This document shows, piece after piece, positions 1-5,148 of a DNA stretch of 5,148 nucleotides; the first letter of the stretch is position 1, and every line of letters starts with the position of its first letter. Location: contig CAJYKO010000269.1 in assembly GCA_913775215.1 (NCBI GenBank), positions 1 through 5,148 of the forward strand, read 5' to 3'. Under the pieces are notes generated by a model that was given only the letters and a program-made list of their open reading frames with translations, was not told the DNA's origin and ran no database searches. The translations under genes and the position numbers were made by a program. The stretch comes from an uncultured Devosia sp. (GTDB lineage Bacteria; Pseudomonadota; Alphaproteobacteria; Rhizobiales; Devosiaceae).

Positions 1-2
1 AA

Positions 3-125
3 GAGATCGGCAGGCAGGCGGCAGCGACCCTGTTGCACCTGCTCGGATTGGAGCCGCAGCTTCCTGCGCATGAAACTGCGGTTGTCCCGCAATTGCAGAC
101 AAGAGCCTCGACGTCTTCGGCGTGA
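3..125 (+). CDS. LacI-family transcriptional regulator, C-terminal end (partial)
   Basis: The gene begins before the window. Reading from base 3, 40 codons run to a TGA at 123-125. The peptide starts EIGRQAAATLLHLL and ends VVPQLQTRASTSSA. This matches the usual tail of LacI/GalR regulators: a last helix 'xxGRxAxxxLLxLL' followed by a short strand and 'PxLxxRxST' just before the end. Such proteins bind an operator through an N-terminal helix-turn-helix and release it when a sugar or sugar derivative binds the periplasmic-binding-protein-like domain; both parts lie outside this window. The gene lies 84 bases upstream of the SMP-30 lactonase gene on the same strand, so it may control that gene. 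The family call rests on only 40 residues but the end motif is characteristic. Confidence 0.72.
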   Translation, partial: EIGRQAAATLLHLLGLEPQLPAHETAVVPQLQTRASTSSA

Positions 126-152
126 GCCCGAAATCCGTCGCAGCCCTTTTTA

Positions 153-164
153 AACGCATGCGTT
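153..164. promoter_or_regulatory. Perfect 12-bp palindrome, candidate operator
   Basis: AACGCATGCGTT is an exact inverted repeat between the LacI-family gene and the lactonase gene, 46 bases before the lactonase start. LacI-family operators are short dyads of this size that often contain CG steps, so binding by the neighbouring regulator is a reasonable inference. The centre here is CATG rather than the central CG most common in the family, which weakens the match. No convincing -35/-10 pair was found around it, so the promoter position is unknown. Confidence 0.4.
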
Positions 165-209
165 GCCGCTATCGAAGCGACAGTTTGAACATTACGCTGG
201 TGAACCCGA

Positions 210-1076
210 ATGAGCGCAGTTTCCGGTCCCGTCGAATTCGTCATCAGGGAAAAATTCGGCGTTGCTGAAAGCACGACTTGGGATGCGGCAAGCGGACGGC
301 TGTTCTGGTGCGATATCCCGGCCGGCAAACTTCACGCGCTCCATCTGGAGAGCGGGGAACGCCGCGAGTGGTCGTTTGGAGAGGATGTTGCCAGCTTTGG
401 CCTAGCAACAGCAGGCCGGTTGGTCATTGCCTTGAGCAGGAGCCTTATCCTCTTTAATCCCGAGACCGGCGACCGCGGAATCATTGCAACAATAGACCTT
501 CCGCCCCAAGTCAGCCGCCTCAACGATGGCAAGGTCGGTCCCGATGGCGCCTTTTATGTCGGCAGCATGGATGGCTCGAAGCCGCCGCTCGGCGCGCTCT
601 ACCGTGTCGATGCTTCTGGCCGGGTCACGTTGCTTACCCAAGGTATCGCCACCTCCAACGGCCTGGCTTGGACAGAGGATGGCAAAACCATGTTTCATTC
701 CGATTCCCAGGGCGAGATGTTTGTCGATCGCTGGGATTTCGCCCCGTCCTCCGGCGCCATTTCCAACAAGCGACGCTTGCGTGAACACGATCTCGCCAAT
801 GGGCGTGCCGATGGCGGCGCCTTTGATGTCAATGACATTTACTGGTCAGCCGCGCCCTCCTGCAGCCGCATCAATCGCTTGGATCTCAATGGCAATCTGC
901 TCGACTGGGTCGATCTGCCCATCGCCAAGCCGACAATGCCCTGCTTTGGTGGACCGGACCTGCGCACCGTCTTCGTCACGAGCCTTGATTCCGGCCTCGA
1001 TGAGCCCGGCCACGACGGCATCGTCAGCTTCCGCGTGGCCACCTCGGGCCTGCCTCCCTATATTTTCGGCGCCTAG
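210..1076 (+). CDS. SMP-30/gluconolactonase/LRE family protein
   Basis: This 288-residue protein is a complete, normal-length member of the SMP-30/gluconolactonase (regucalcin-like) six-bladed beta-propeller family. These are metal-dependent, usually cytoplasmic enzymes that hydrolyse sugar lactones to sugar acids. The expected active-site residues are visible. Glu20 in 'VAES..WD' and Asn150 in 'TSNGLAW' are metal ligands, as is Asp201 in 'RADGGAFD'. Arg103 and Asn105 lie in 'RLNDGKVGPDGAFYVGSM', the substrate-side loop. The later 'FGGPDLRTVFVTS' (247-258) and the 'GLPPYIFGA' end are also typical. The ATG is preceded by GGTGA at 199-203, 6 bases upstream. The LacI-type regulator upstream suggests an inducible sugar or sugar-acid catabolic role. 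The lactone used cannot be read from the sequence, and members of this family are often mis-named gluconolactonase. Confidence 0.93.
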   Translation: MSAVSGPVEFVIREKFGVAESTTWDAASGRLFWCDIPAGKLHALHLESGERREWSFGEDVASFGLATAGRLVIALSRSLILFNPETGDRGIIATIDLPPQVSRLNDGKVGPDGAFYVGSMDGSKPPLGALYRVDASGRVTLLTQGIATSNGLAWTEDGKTMFHSDSQGEMFVDRWDFAPSSGAISNKRRLREHDLANGRADGGAFDVNDIYWSAAPSCSRINRLDLNGNLLDWVDLPIAKPTMPCFGGPDLRTVFVTSLDSGLDEPGHDGIVSFRVATSGLPPYIFGA

Positions 1077-1087
1077 TCAAACTCACC

Positions 1088-1121
1088 AAAAAAGAAGGGC
1101 CGGTCGCGAGACCGGCCCTTC
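1088..1121 (-). terminator. Intrinsic terminator between convergent genes
   Basis: A perfect 12-bp stem (1094-1105 paired with 1110-1121) closes a 4-base loop. On the minus strand it is followed directly by six T residues (complement of 1088-1093), the standard layout for Rho-independent termination of the hydrolase gene, whose stop is 18 bases upstream. On the + strand the stem is followed by GTCATTCTG, which is poor in T, so it should stop transcripts of the lactonase gene less well. The + strand loop is GCGA closed by C-G, a GNRA-type tetraloop, which would stabilise the hairpin in that RNA as well. It probably protects both convergent genes from read-through. Confidence 0.9.
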
Positions 1122-1138
1122 GTCATTCTGTGCCAGCC

Positions 1139-2842
1139 TTAGCTGACCGGGAACTGCGTTGCTTGCCCCGCGACGATGTACCAAGTCACAAAGAGCGCAT
1201 TGATCAGCGCGCCCGGCAGATAGCTGCCGGTCCTCCGATAGGTGAAGGTCGAGAGGAAGGCGATGATGGCCATCAGCGGCAGGAACTGGATGGCCACAAC
1301 GGTGTTGAGCGGCTCGTTGAGGCTTAAAAGATGCCCGTTCACCAGCAACCAGCCGTATTGAACGGCAAGGAAAACCAGGAACCCCAGCGCCAGCGCGCCG
1401 ATATTGCTCAGATATTGCTTGGCGCGGCTGTCGCCCGTCACCGTGAGGCCGGTGTGCAGGCCACGCAGGGCCAACACGAAGAACAGCGTGAAAGGCACCA
1501 GGTAAACGAGCGCGATCTTGGCCTGAAGAAGGCTCATCGGCTTCAGGGCGACAACCCAGAAGCGGAAGTCGATCTTGAAGAGGAAATCGGCTGCGATCAC
1601 GAAGAGATAGCCGATGCCGACCGTTGCCAGTGCAATCAGGATAGAGCCGAGCACATTGCCCCGTGCCGAAACCTTTTCGCCCCGCAGCACGAAGCCGATC
1701 AGGAAGACGATCACGCCATTGAGCACCGCCCAGAAGGCGATCTGGCTGGTGATGGTCTGCGGGAAGAGCGCTGAACCGGGCAGGAGCAGGCCGCCCCAAT
1801 AGAGGAAGAGGTAGTAGGTCAGCACCGGAATAAAGGCGCTGAGCGCAAACCCGATCCACCACTTGGCCGTGCGGCTCCGATGCGCCGTTGCCACCGGCGC
1901 CTGGCGCAGATGCGCGAAGGTTCCGGTCGAGAGCAGCATTTCGAATGTGCCGGCGAGCAAGATGATGAAGCCGACAAAGGCGATCAGCGTGCCGATTTCC
2001 TTCCAGAGCCAAATCTGGTCTGAAGAGGGAATGGGCTTGGCGCCTTCAAGCGTCTGGGCAAACCAGTCGATCGAATAGCCGATGGCTTCAGGCGAAATAT
2101 GATCGCCAGGATGGGTCGTGTTCGGCGTCTGCAGCATGCGCGCGGTGCCGGCAGCGATGTCGCCATAGACATTGCCCGGAACCACCGCGTCGGTCGTGCC
2201 AAATACGGCCTGCAGTTTCGGGCTCGTTACCACATCCTGCGCCCGATCGACATTCCACATCAGCGGCGAGAACTCGTCGAACTTGGAGAAGACGACCGCG
2301 AGGTTACGCGGCCAGGTGGTCGAGCCTTCCTGGGCAAAGGGCGCCCCGGTGCTCGAGCCTTCGAGAACCACTGCCTTGTAATCGTCCGGCATGGCGGCAG
2401 CCGCTGCCAGCACCGTCCAGCCACCCATCGAGTGGCCTTCAAGGCCGATATTGTTGGTGTCGACGATGTCGAGGCTGCGCAGATATGCCAGCCCAGCCGG
2501 TCCGCCAAAGCCATTGGCGAAGGCCGGCGCGTCGGAATAGCCATGGCCCGATTGATCGAGCGCCAGCACGACATAGCCGCGGCGCGCGTATTCGATGGCA
2601 AAGCCGGATTGGGTTTCTCGGCTATTGATATAGCCGTGGACGGCCAGAATGCCGGGTGCCTTGTTTTCCGCGGTCACGCCGGGCGGCACATAAAGCAGAC
2701 CGCTGAGCACCTGACCATTGGCGCCGTTGAAGCGGATATCGCGAATGCTGATGCCGCCGGAAGTCTGGATGAAGTGCGCGAGAAGCGCACCGATAAGGAT
2801 GACCACCCATCCCAGGTGGAATAGGCGAGATTGCTTGTTCAT
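1139..2842 (-). CDS. Membrane-anchored alpha/beta hydrolase with eight-helix C-terminal membrane domain
   Basis: The 567-residue protein has three parts. Residues 8-25 form a signal-anchor helix. Residues 40-265 are an alpha/beta hydrolase. Residues 283-559 hold eight hydrophobic helices (about 283-303, 328-348, 368-386, 397-416, 442-460, 480-501, 512-531, 541-559). The hydrolase shows 'AVHGY' (69-70, oxyanion-hole region), the nucleophile elbow GHSMGG with Ser138, a likely acid Asp218 in 'GTTDAVVP', and His244 or His248 in 'THPGDH'. Positive charges cluster at the N-terminus and in loops 304-327, 387-394, 460-475 and 536-537. This predicts N-inside, C-outside, with the hydrolase in the periplasm. 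The ATG has GGGGAG at 2853-2858, 10 bases upstream. Substrate is unknown; an esterase, lipase or peptidase is possible. It seems to be transcribed alone, with its own promoter and terminator. Confidence 0.88.
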   Translation of the reverse strand: MNKQSRLFHLGWVVILIGALLAHFIQTSGGISIRDIRFNGANGQVLSGLLYVPPGVTAENKAPGILAVHGYINSRETQSGFAIEYARRGYVVLALDQSGHGYSDAPAFANGFGGPAGLAYLRSLDIVDTNNIGLEGHSMGGWTVLAAAAAMPDDYKAVVLEGSSTGAPFAQEGSTTWPRNLAVVFSKFDEFSPLMWNVDRAQDVVTSPKLQAVFGTTDAVVPGNVYGDIAAGTARMLQTPNTTHPGDHISPEAIGYSIDWFAQTLEGAKPIPSSDQIWLWKEIGTLIAFVGFIILLAGTFEMLLSTGTFAHLRQAPVATAHRSRTAKWWIGFALSAFIPVLTYYLFLYWGGLLLPGSALFPQTITSQIAFWAVLNGVIVFLIGFVLRGEKVSARGNVLGSILIALATVGIGYLFVIAADFLFKIDFRFWVVALKPMSLLQAKIALVYLVPFTLFFVLALRGLHTGLTVTGDSRAKQYLSNIGALALGFLVFLAVQYGWLLVNGHLLSLNEPLNTVVAIQFLPLMAIIAFLSTFTYRRTGSYLPGALINALFVTWYIVAGQATQFPVS

Positions 2843-2905
2843 TTTAAAATTGCTCCCCAGCCAGCCGCTGCTTGGGCACAGTCATCCGGCCAGCCATTGG
2901 AATCG

Positions 2906-2934
2906 GTTATAGACCCAATCGAAAGAAAAGCGAA
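2906..2934 (-). promoter_or_regulatory. Candidate promoter for the membrane hydrolase gene
   Basis: Read on the minus strand, TTCGCT (2934-2929) and TATAAC (2911-2906) are separated by 17 bases. The -10 matches the sigma-70 consensus at five of six positions and the -35 at only three. The RNA would begin near 2899, giving a leader of about 57 bases. Just upstream the minus strand is rich in T and has repeated TTTCG/TTTTCG units (2920-2946), which could act as an upstream element. The gap 2843-2975 is otherwise empty of genes. This is a pattern match only. Confidence 0.33.
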
Positions 2935-2975
2935 CGAAAACGAAAGGTATCATAGGTTAAGCAAAGGCTTGGGCA

Positions 2976-3447
2976 TCAGCTATGAGGGAGCGAACGAACC
3001 CGCGCGACAATGCTTCGTGCAACCTGATCGGGTGTCATTGCAGTCCCGTCGATCGCGAAAAGCCCTAGCCGCAGATAGGCTGTGGCGTCCTTGAGTGCCT
3101 CAACAATGCCTGATGGATCTTCGCCGCGCTCTTCGAGGCGCCGCTGACGCTCGTGGTCCGCACAGTCCAACAGTGTCCACCTGGCTTCCGGCCAATCGAC
3201 CATCTCATCCGGCGTCTGTACGCCGAACAAGACTACGCGTTCTGGCCCAATCCTTTCGACCATCGTCTTTATGAGGCCCGCATAGGCGCCCCATGTGCCG
3301 GGCGTCTTAGGAATAGCGGCGCCAGCAAGCAGACTGGCAGGTCATCAGCGCGTCCCAATCGAGAACGATCCATTCCGGCAGCAGTTTTGCCACCAAGGGG
3401 ATGGTGGTCGACTTCCCTGAACCCGGCGCTCCCAGAATAATGTGCAT
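2976..3447 (-). pseudogene. Small P-loop kinase-like NTPase, interrupted by a +1 frameshift
   Basis: From the ATG at 3447, 'MHIILGAPGSGKSTT' holds a clear Walker A motif (Gly6-Thr14). The frame then ends at TAA (3307-3309) after 46 codons. Removing one base near 3339 joins residue 36 to 'ASLLAGAAIPKTPGTW...' and gives a continuous 156-residue protein ending at TGA 2976-2978. The downstream part contains 'LLDCADHERQRRLEERGE', an Asp/Arg-rich segment like the phosphoryl-binding/lid region of adenylate- and shikimate-kinase-like proteins. It ends 'IDGTAMTPDQVARSI', a usual C-terminal helix. Overall it resembles small AAA/shikimate-kinase-like ATPases of unknown substrate. AGGA at 3455-3458 lies 7 bases before the start and overlaps the end of the upstream membrane-protein gene, suggesting coupled translation. 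The second half is free of other lesions, so the shift is recent or a sequencing error. Confidence 0.78.
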
Positions 3448-3456
3448 GGGGCGGTC

Positions 3457-3924
3457 CTAGGTCCTGACTGTCATTCTCGAAAGGGTGCTCAGGGCCTTGA
3501 GCAGTGCCCTTGCCTGGCTCATGAAACAGAAAAAGCCGAGCGAACCGATCAATACCCAGACAAGGCTCTGACCAAGAACACCGTCCATACCCGGATCGCT
3601 CCAGGCGCCGGCCAACGCCAACAGTCCGCCAAAACCAGTTGCGAGACCGAATGTTACGAAGAACGCAGTCACCGGTCCGGCGAGAACGGTCGCTGCCAAA
3701 ACCAAGATCATGTTGATCCTCGCTTGAGGCCCGGTCTTGCCGCGGAAGGCGAGGCCACACGCGATCAGGCCGCACACCGCGCCGACGCCTACGACCGCCC
3801 CGTGACTTGCATTGACCCCCAGGCGGTCGAGGGCAAAGGCCGCAAACACTGCGACAGCGATCAGTCCCATGGTTGTCAGGATTAGCTTATCCTTATGCAG
3901 ATCGTTGCCCTCCTCATGCGCCAT
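3457..3924 (-). CDS. Four-helix membrane protein of unknown function
   Basis: I do not recognise the family. Counted from the ATG at 3924 the protein has 155 residues with hydrophobic helices at about 14-32, 41-60, 70-96 and 117-137. The loop 'RGKTGPQAR' between helices 2 and 3 and the C-terminal tail (SQARALLKALSTLSRMTVRT) are basic, while the loop before helix 4 is acidic ('AWSDPGMDG'). This predicts both ends in the cytoplasm. It has no catalytic motif. It ends 9 bases before the kinase-like gene and its last codons carry that gene's ribosome binding site, so the two form an operon. The start is uncertain: the frame opens as far as TTG 3966, ATG 3924 lacks a good ribosome binding site, and GAGGAGG at 3909-3915 would best serve a CTG at 3900. 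Confidence 0.68.
   Translation of the reverse strand: MAHEEGNDLHKDKLILTTMGLIAVAVFAAFALDRLGVNASHGAVVGVGAVCGLIACGLAFRGKTGPQARINMILVLAATVLAGPVTAFFVTFGLATGFGGLLALAGAWSDPGMDGVLGQSLVWVLIGSLGFFCFMSQARALLKALSTLSRMTVRT
3909..3915 (-). promoter_or_regulatory. Strong Shine-Dalgarno-like site inside the proposed membrane-protein start
   Basis: The minus strand reads GAGGAGG here, a near-perfect anti-16S match. It lies downstream of both the TTG (3966) and ATG (3924) candidates and 8 bases before an in-frame CTG (3900-3898), which encodes the Leu in 'DLHKDKL' just before the first membrane helix. Either it is an ordinary Glu-Glu codon pair after the ATG or it marks a CTG start giving a 147-residue protein. 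The membrane topology is unchanged in both cases. Confidence 0.35.
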
Positions 3925-4082
3925 CCCGGTTGCATCGCTTGTGCTTTGCTTTCTCGCTAACCGCAAGATCGAGAGTGTAGATCGACTAACCCTGCGCAGA
4001 TCCGACCTATCCGCTACTCTTTCTGCGCTGCACCTGCCTGTGCTAATCGGAAGTGTAACACCCCCGTTGGCGAACCCTTCCG
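3925..4082. promoter_or_regulatory. Divergent intergenic region between the membrane-protein gene and the LysR gene
   Basis: This 158-base gap should hold the promoters of both divergent genes, as is common for LysR-type regulators that control a neighbour and themselves. Visible elements are an 8-bp palindrome CTGCGCAG (3992-3999), a direct repeat of GATCGA (3967-3972 and 3980-3985), and GTT-N4-AAC (4066-4075) just before the LysR start. On the + strand GCTAAT (4042-4047) could be a -10 for the LysR gene, but no good -35 accompanies it. No gene, terminator or convincing LysR box was identified. Confidence 0.4.
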
Positions 4083-4973
4083 ATGTCCAAGCTCGGCAAA
4101 TTGCCGCCGCTCAATGCCCTGGTGGTTTTCGAAGCCGCCTCGCGGCTGGGCAGTTTTTCGCGGGCGGGCCTTGAGCTGGGCCTCACCCAGAGCGCCGTCA
4201 GCCGCCAGATCGGCAAGCTCGAAGCTTTTATTGGCTCAAAGCTGTTTGCCCGCGCCGTTCACGGCGTCCGCCTGACCCCGGTCGGCGAGGCCTATGCCGC
4301 AGACATTTCCCGCGTTCTGGGCGAAGTCGCTGCCGTCACCGATGGCGTACGCACCTGGACCGGTGCACGCCAGATTACCGTCGCCTGTTCTCGCGGCATT
4401 GCCGATCAATGGTTCACGCCGCGCCTCACGCGTCTGCAGCACGACATTCCAGGGCTCGAACTGCGCCTCAAGGTAACCGACGACATCGTGCATTTGCGGC
4501 TCGACGAATTCGATCTCGCCGTCTTTTACCGCAGCGAAAAGCCGCTTGGGGTCAACACCATCGTTCTCGGCCGCGAAGAGATCGTCCCCGTCGCCGCGCC
4601 CGGTTTTCTTCCGTTGATGGAAGTGCCCGATCCCGTTGTCATCGGCATCGAGGAAACGTTACGCGAATGGCAGGATTGGCCGCACTGGTGGCGCAGCGCC
4701 GGCCTGACGCCGCCCGATGGCCAACGCCGCTGGCTCCTCGGCGATTATGGTCTCTGCGTCGCTGCTGCCATGCAGGGTGGGGGCTATGTCCTTGGCTGGA
4801 CCTGGCTCATCCGCGAACAGCTCGAAGCCGGCACGCTCGTGCCCATGCACGAACACACGTTGAAATCGGAAGGGCGCTTCTATCTCATGCGCCCCGCCGA
4901 TCGGCATCAGCGCCGCATCACCCGCGAGGTCGCCGATTGGCTCATTGCCAACAACGTCAATAACGAAGCCTAG
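4083..4973 (+). CDS. LysR-family transcriptional regulator, GcvA-like
   Basis: The 296-residue protein is full length for the family. Residues 8-67 are the winged helix-turn-helix ('LPPLNALVVFEAASRLGSFSRAGLELGLTQSAVSRQIGKLE...LF.R.....LTPVGE'). A linker helix (68-92) and a substrate-binding-like effector domain (95-290) follow. The 'LPPLNAL.VFEAA' opening, the 'WQDWPHWW' region (196-203) and 'DYGLCVAAAMQGGGYVLG' (221-238) place it in the GcvA/AmpR-like subgroup, which acts in the cytoplasm as a tetramer binding promoter DNA. The ATG has no clear Shine-Dalgarno sequence, but an in-frame TAA at 4056-4058 leaves no upstream start. It is divergent from the membrane-protein/kinase pair, a likely target by position only. 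Its inducer cannot be inferred. Confidence 0.94.
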   Translation: MSKLGKLPPLNALVVFEAASRLGSFSRAGLELGLTQSAVSRQIGKLEAFIGSKLFARAVHGVRLTPVGEAYAADISRVLGEVAAVTDGVRTWTGARQITVACSRGIADQWFTPRLTRLQHDIPGLELRLKVTDDIVHLRLDEFDLAVFYRSEKPLGVNTIVLGREEIVPVAAPGFLPLMEVPDPVVIGIEETLREWQDWPHWWRSAGLTPPDGQRRWLLGDYGLCVAAAMQGGGYVLGWTWLIREQLEAGTLVPMHEHTLKSEGRFYLMRPADRHQRRITREVADWLIANNVNNEA

Positions 4974-5148
4974 GCCGCCACTTCGGTCGGCGGCAGGGTC
5001 TCGTCATTGGCGGGCGCCTGGATGGTCTCTGGCTTGGCGCTCTTCCGGCGCTGATGGCGGCTATGGGCATAGCCGACCACGGTGAAAACCAGCCAGGCAG
5101 CCTGGGTCAGAAATGAGCCAAGGTTGAAATTCCAGAGCAGCGAGTATA
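4970..5148 (-). CDS. Small membrane protein, C-terminal end (partial), possibly CBU_0592-like
   Basis: Reading the minus strand from 5146, 58 codons run to a TAG at 4972-4970; the start lies beyond the window. The visible part begins 'YSLLWNFNLGSFLTQAAWLVFTVVGYA', which contains a hydrophobic helix. A basic segment 'HSRHQRRKSAK' (cytoplasmic end) and a polar, acidic tail ending 'ETLPPTEVAA' follow. The 'FNLGSFLTQxxWLxFTxxG' pattern resembles the C-terminal part of small CBU_0592-type membrane proteins as I recall them, but I could not test this. Its stop codon overlaps that of the LysR gene by four bases, so there is no room for a terminator between them. Confidence 0.6.
   Translation of the reverse strand, partial: YSLLWNFNLGSFLTQAAWLVFTVVGYAHSRHQRRKSAKPETIQAPANDETLPPTEVAA

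Noticed and set aside
115..133. Possible hairpin TTCGG...CCGAA after the LacI-type gene
   Set aside because: The stem is only 5 bp, overlaps the stop codon and has no T tract, so it does not qualify as a terminator.
526..1146. Open frame of 206 codons on the + strand overlapping the lactonase gene
   Set aside because: It is an out-of-frame shadow with Ser/Ala/Pro/Arg-rich composition, and it crosses the terminator.
1083..2012. Open frame of 309 codons on the minus strand in another frame of the hydrolase gene
   Set aside because: It runs through the terminator hairpin and gives a low-complexity Arg/Pro/Ala protein, while the overlapping frame encodes well-formed membrane helices.
2099..2824. 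Open frame of 241 codons on the + strand across the hydrolase gene
   Set aside because: It lies antisense to a clearly coding gene with catalytic motifs. Its product is an Arg/Ala/Gly-rich jumble without a recognisable domain, as expected of a mirror frame in GC-rich DNA.
2949..2954. TATGAT on the minus strand as a -10 box for the hydrolase gene
   Set aside because: No -35-like hexamer occurs 16-18 bases upstream; the TATAAC site at 2911-2906 fits better.
3442..3885. Open frame of 147 codons on the + strand opposite the four-helix membrane protein
   Set aside because: The product is rich in Gln, Arg, Asp and His with no domain. The minus frame shows four helices with consistent charge bias and a tight junction with the kinase-like gene.

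Overview
The window looks like chromosomal DNA from an alphaproteobacterium, probably of the Hyphomicrobiales (Devosia/Rhizobium-like). This is inferred from the fairly high GC content, the alanine-rich protein style and the gene families (LacI regulator next to an SMP-30 lactonase, GcvA-type LysR regulator). No rRNA, tRNA, CRISPR array, insertion sequence or phage gene is visible.

Layout. On the + strand the window opens with the last 40 codons of a LacI-family regulator (to 125). An 84-base gap with a perfect 12-bp palindrome (153-164) follows, then a complete SMP-30/gluconolactonase-family gene (210-1076). This reads as the edge of a sugar-acid or sugar catabolism locus with its own repressor. 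A strong intrinsic terminator (1088-1121) separates it from the convergent minus-strand genes.

The minus-strand block, in transcription order, has three genes. The first is a four-helix membrane protein of unknown function (3457-3924). Nine bases later comes a small P-loop nucleotide/shikimate-kinase-like gene, broken by one extra base (2976-3447). After 133 bases holding a candidate promoter lies a large membrane-anchored alpha/beta hydrolase (1139-2842). The hydrolase domain is predicted to sit in the periplasm, between one N-terminal helix and eight C-terminal helices.

Further right, a GcvA-type LysR regulator (4083-4973, +) diverges from the membrane-protein/kinase pair. Its stop codon overlaps the stop codon of a convergent, truncated minus-strand gene for a small membrane protein (4970 to the window end).

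Most of the window is ordinary. I found no clear new biological system. The points worth a second look are the hydrolase/multi-helix membrane fusion, the single-base lesion in the kinase and its membrane-protein partner, and that partner's uncertain start site.
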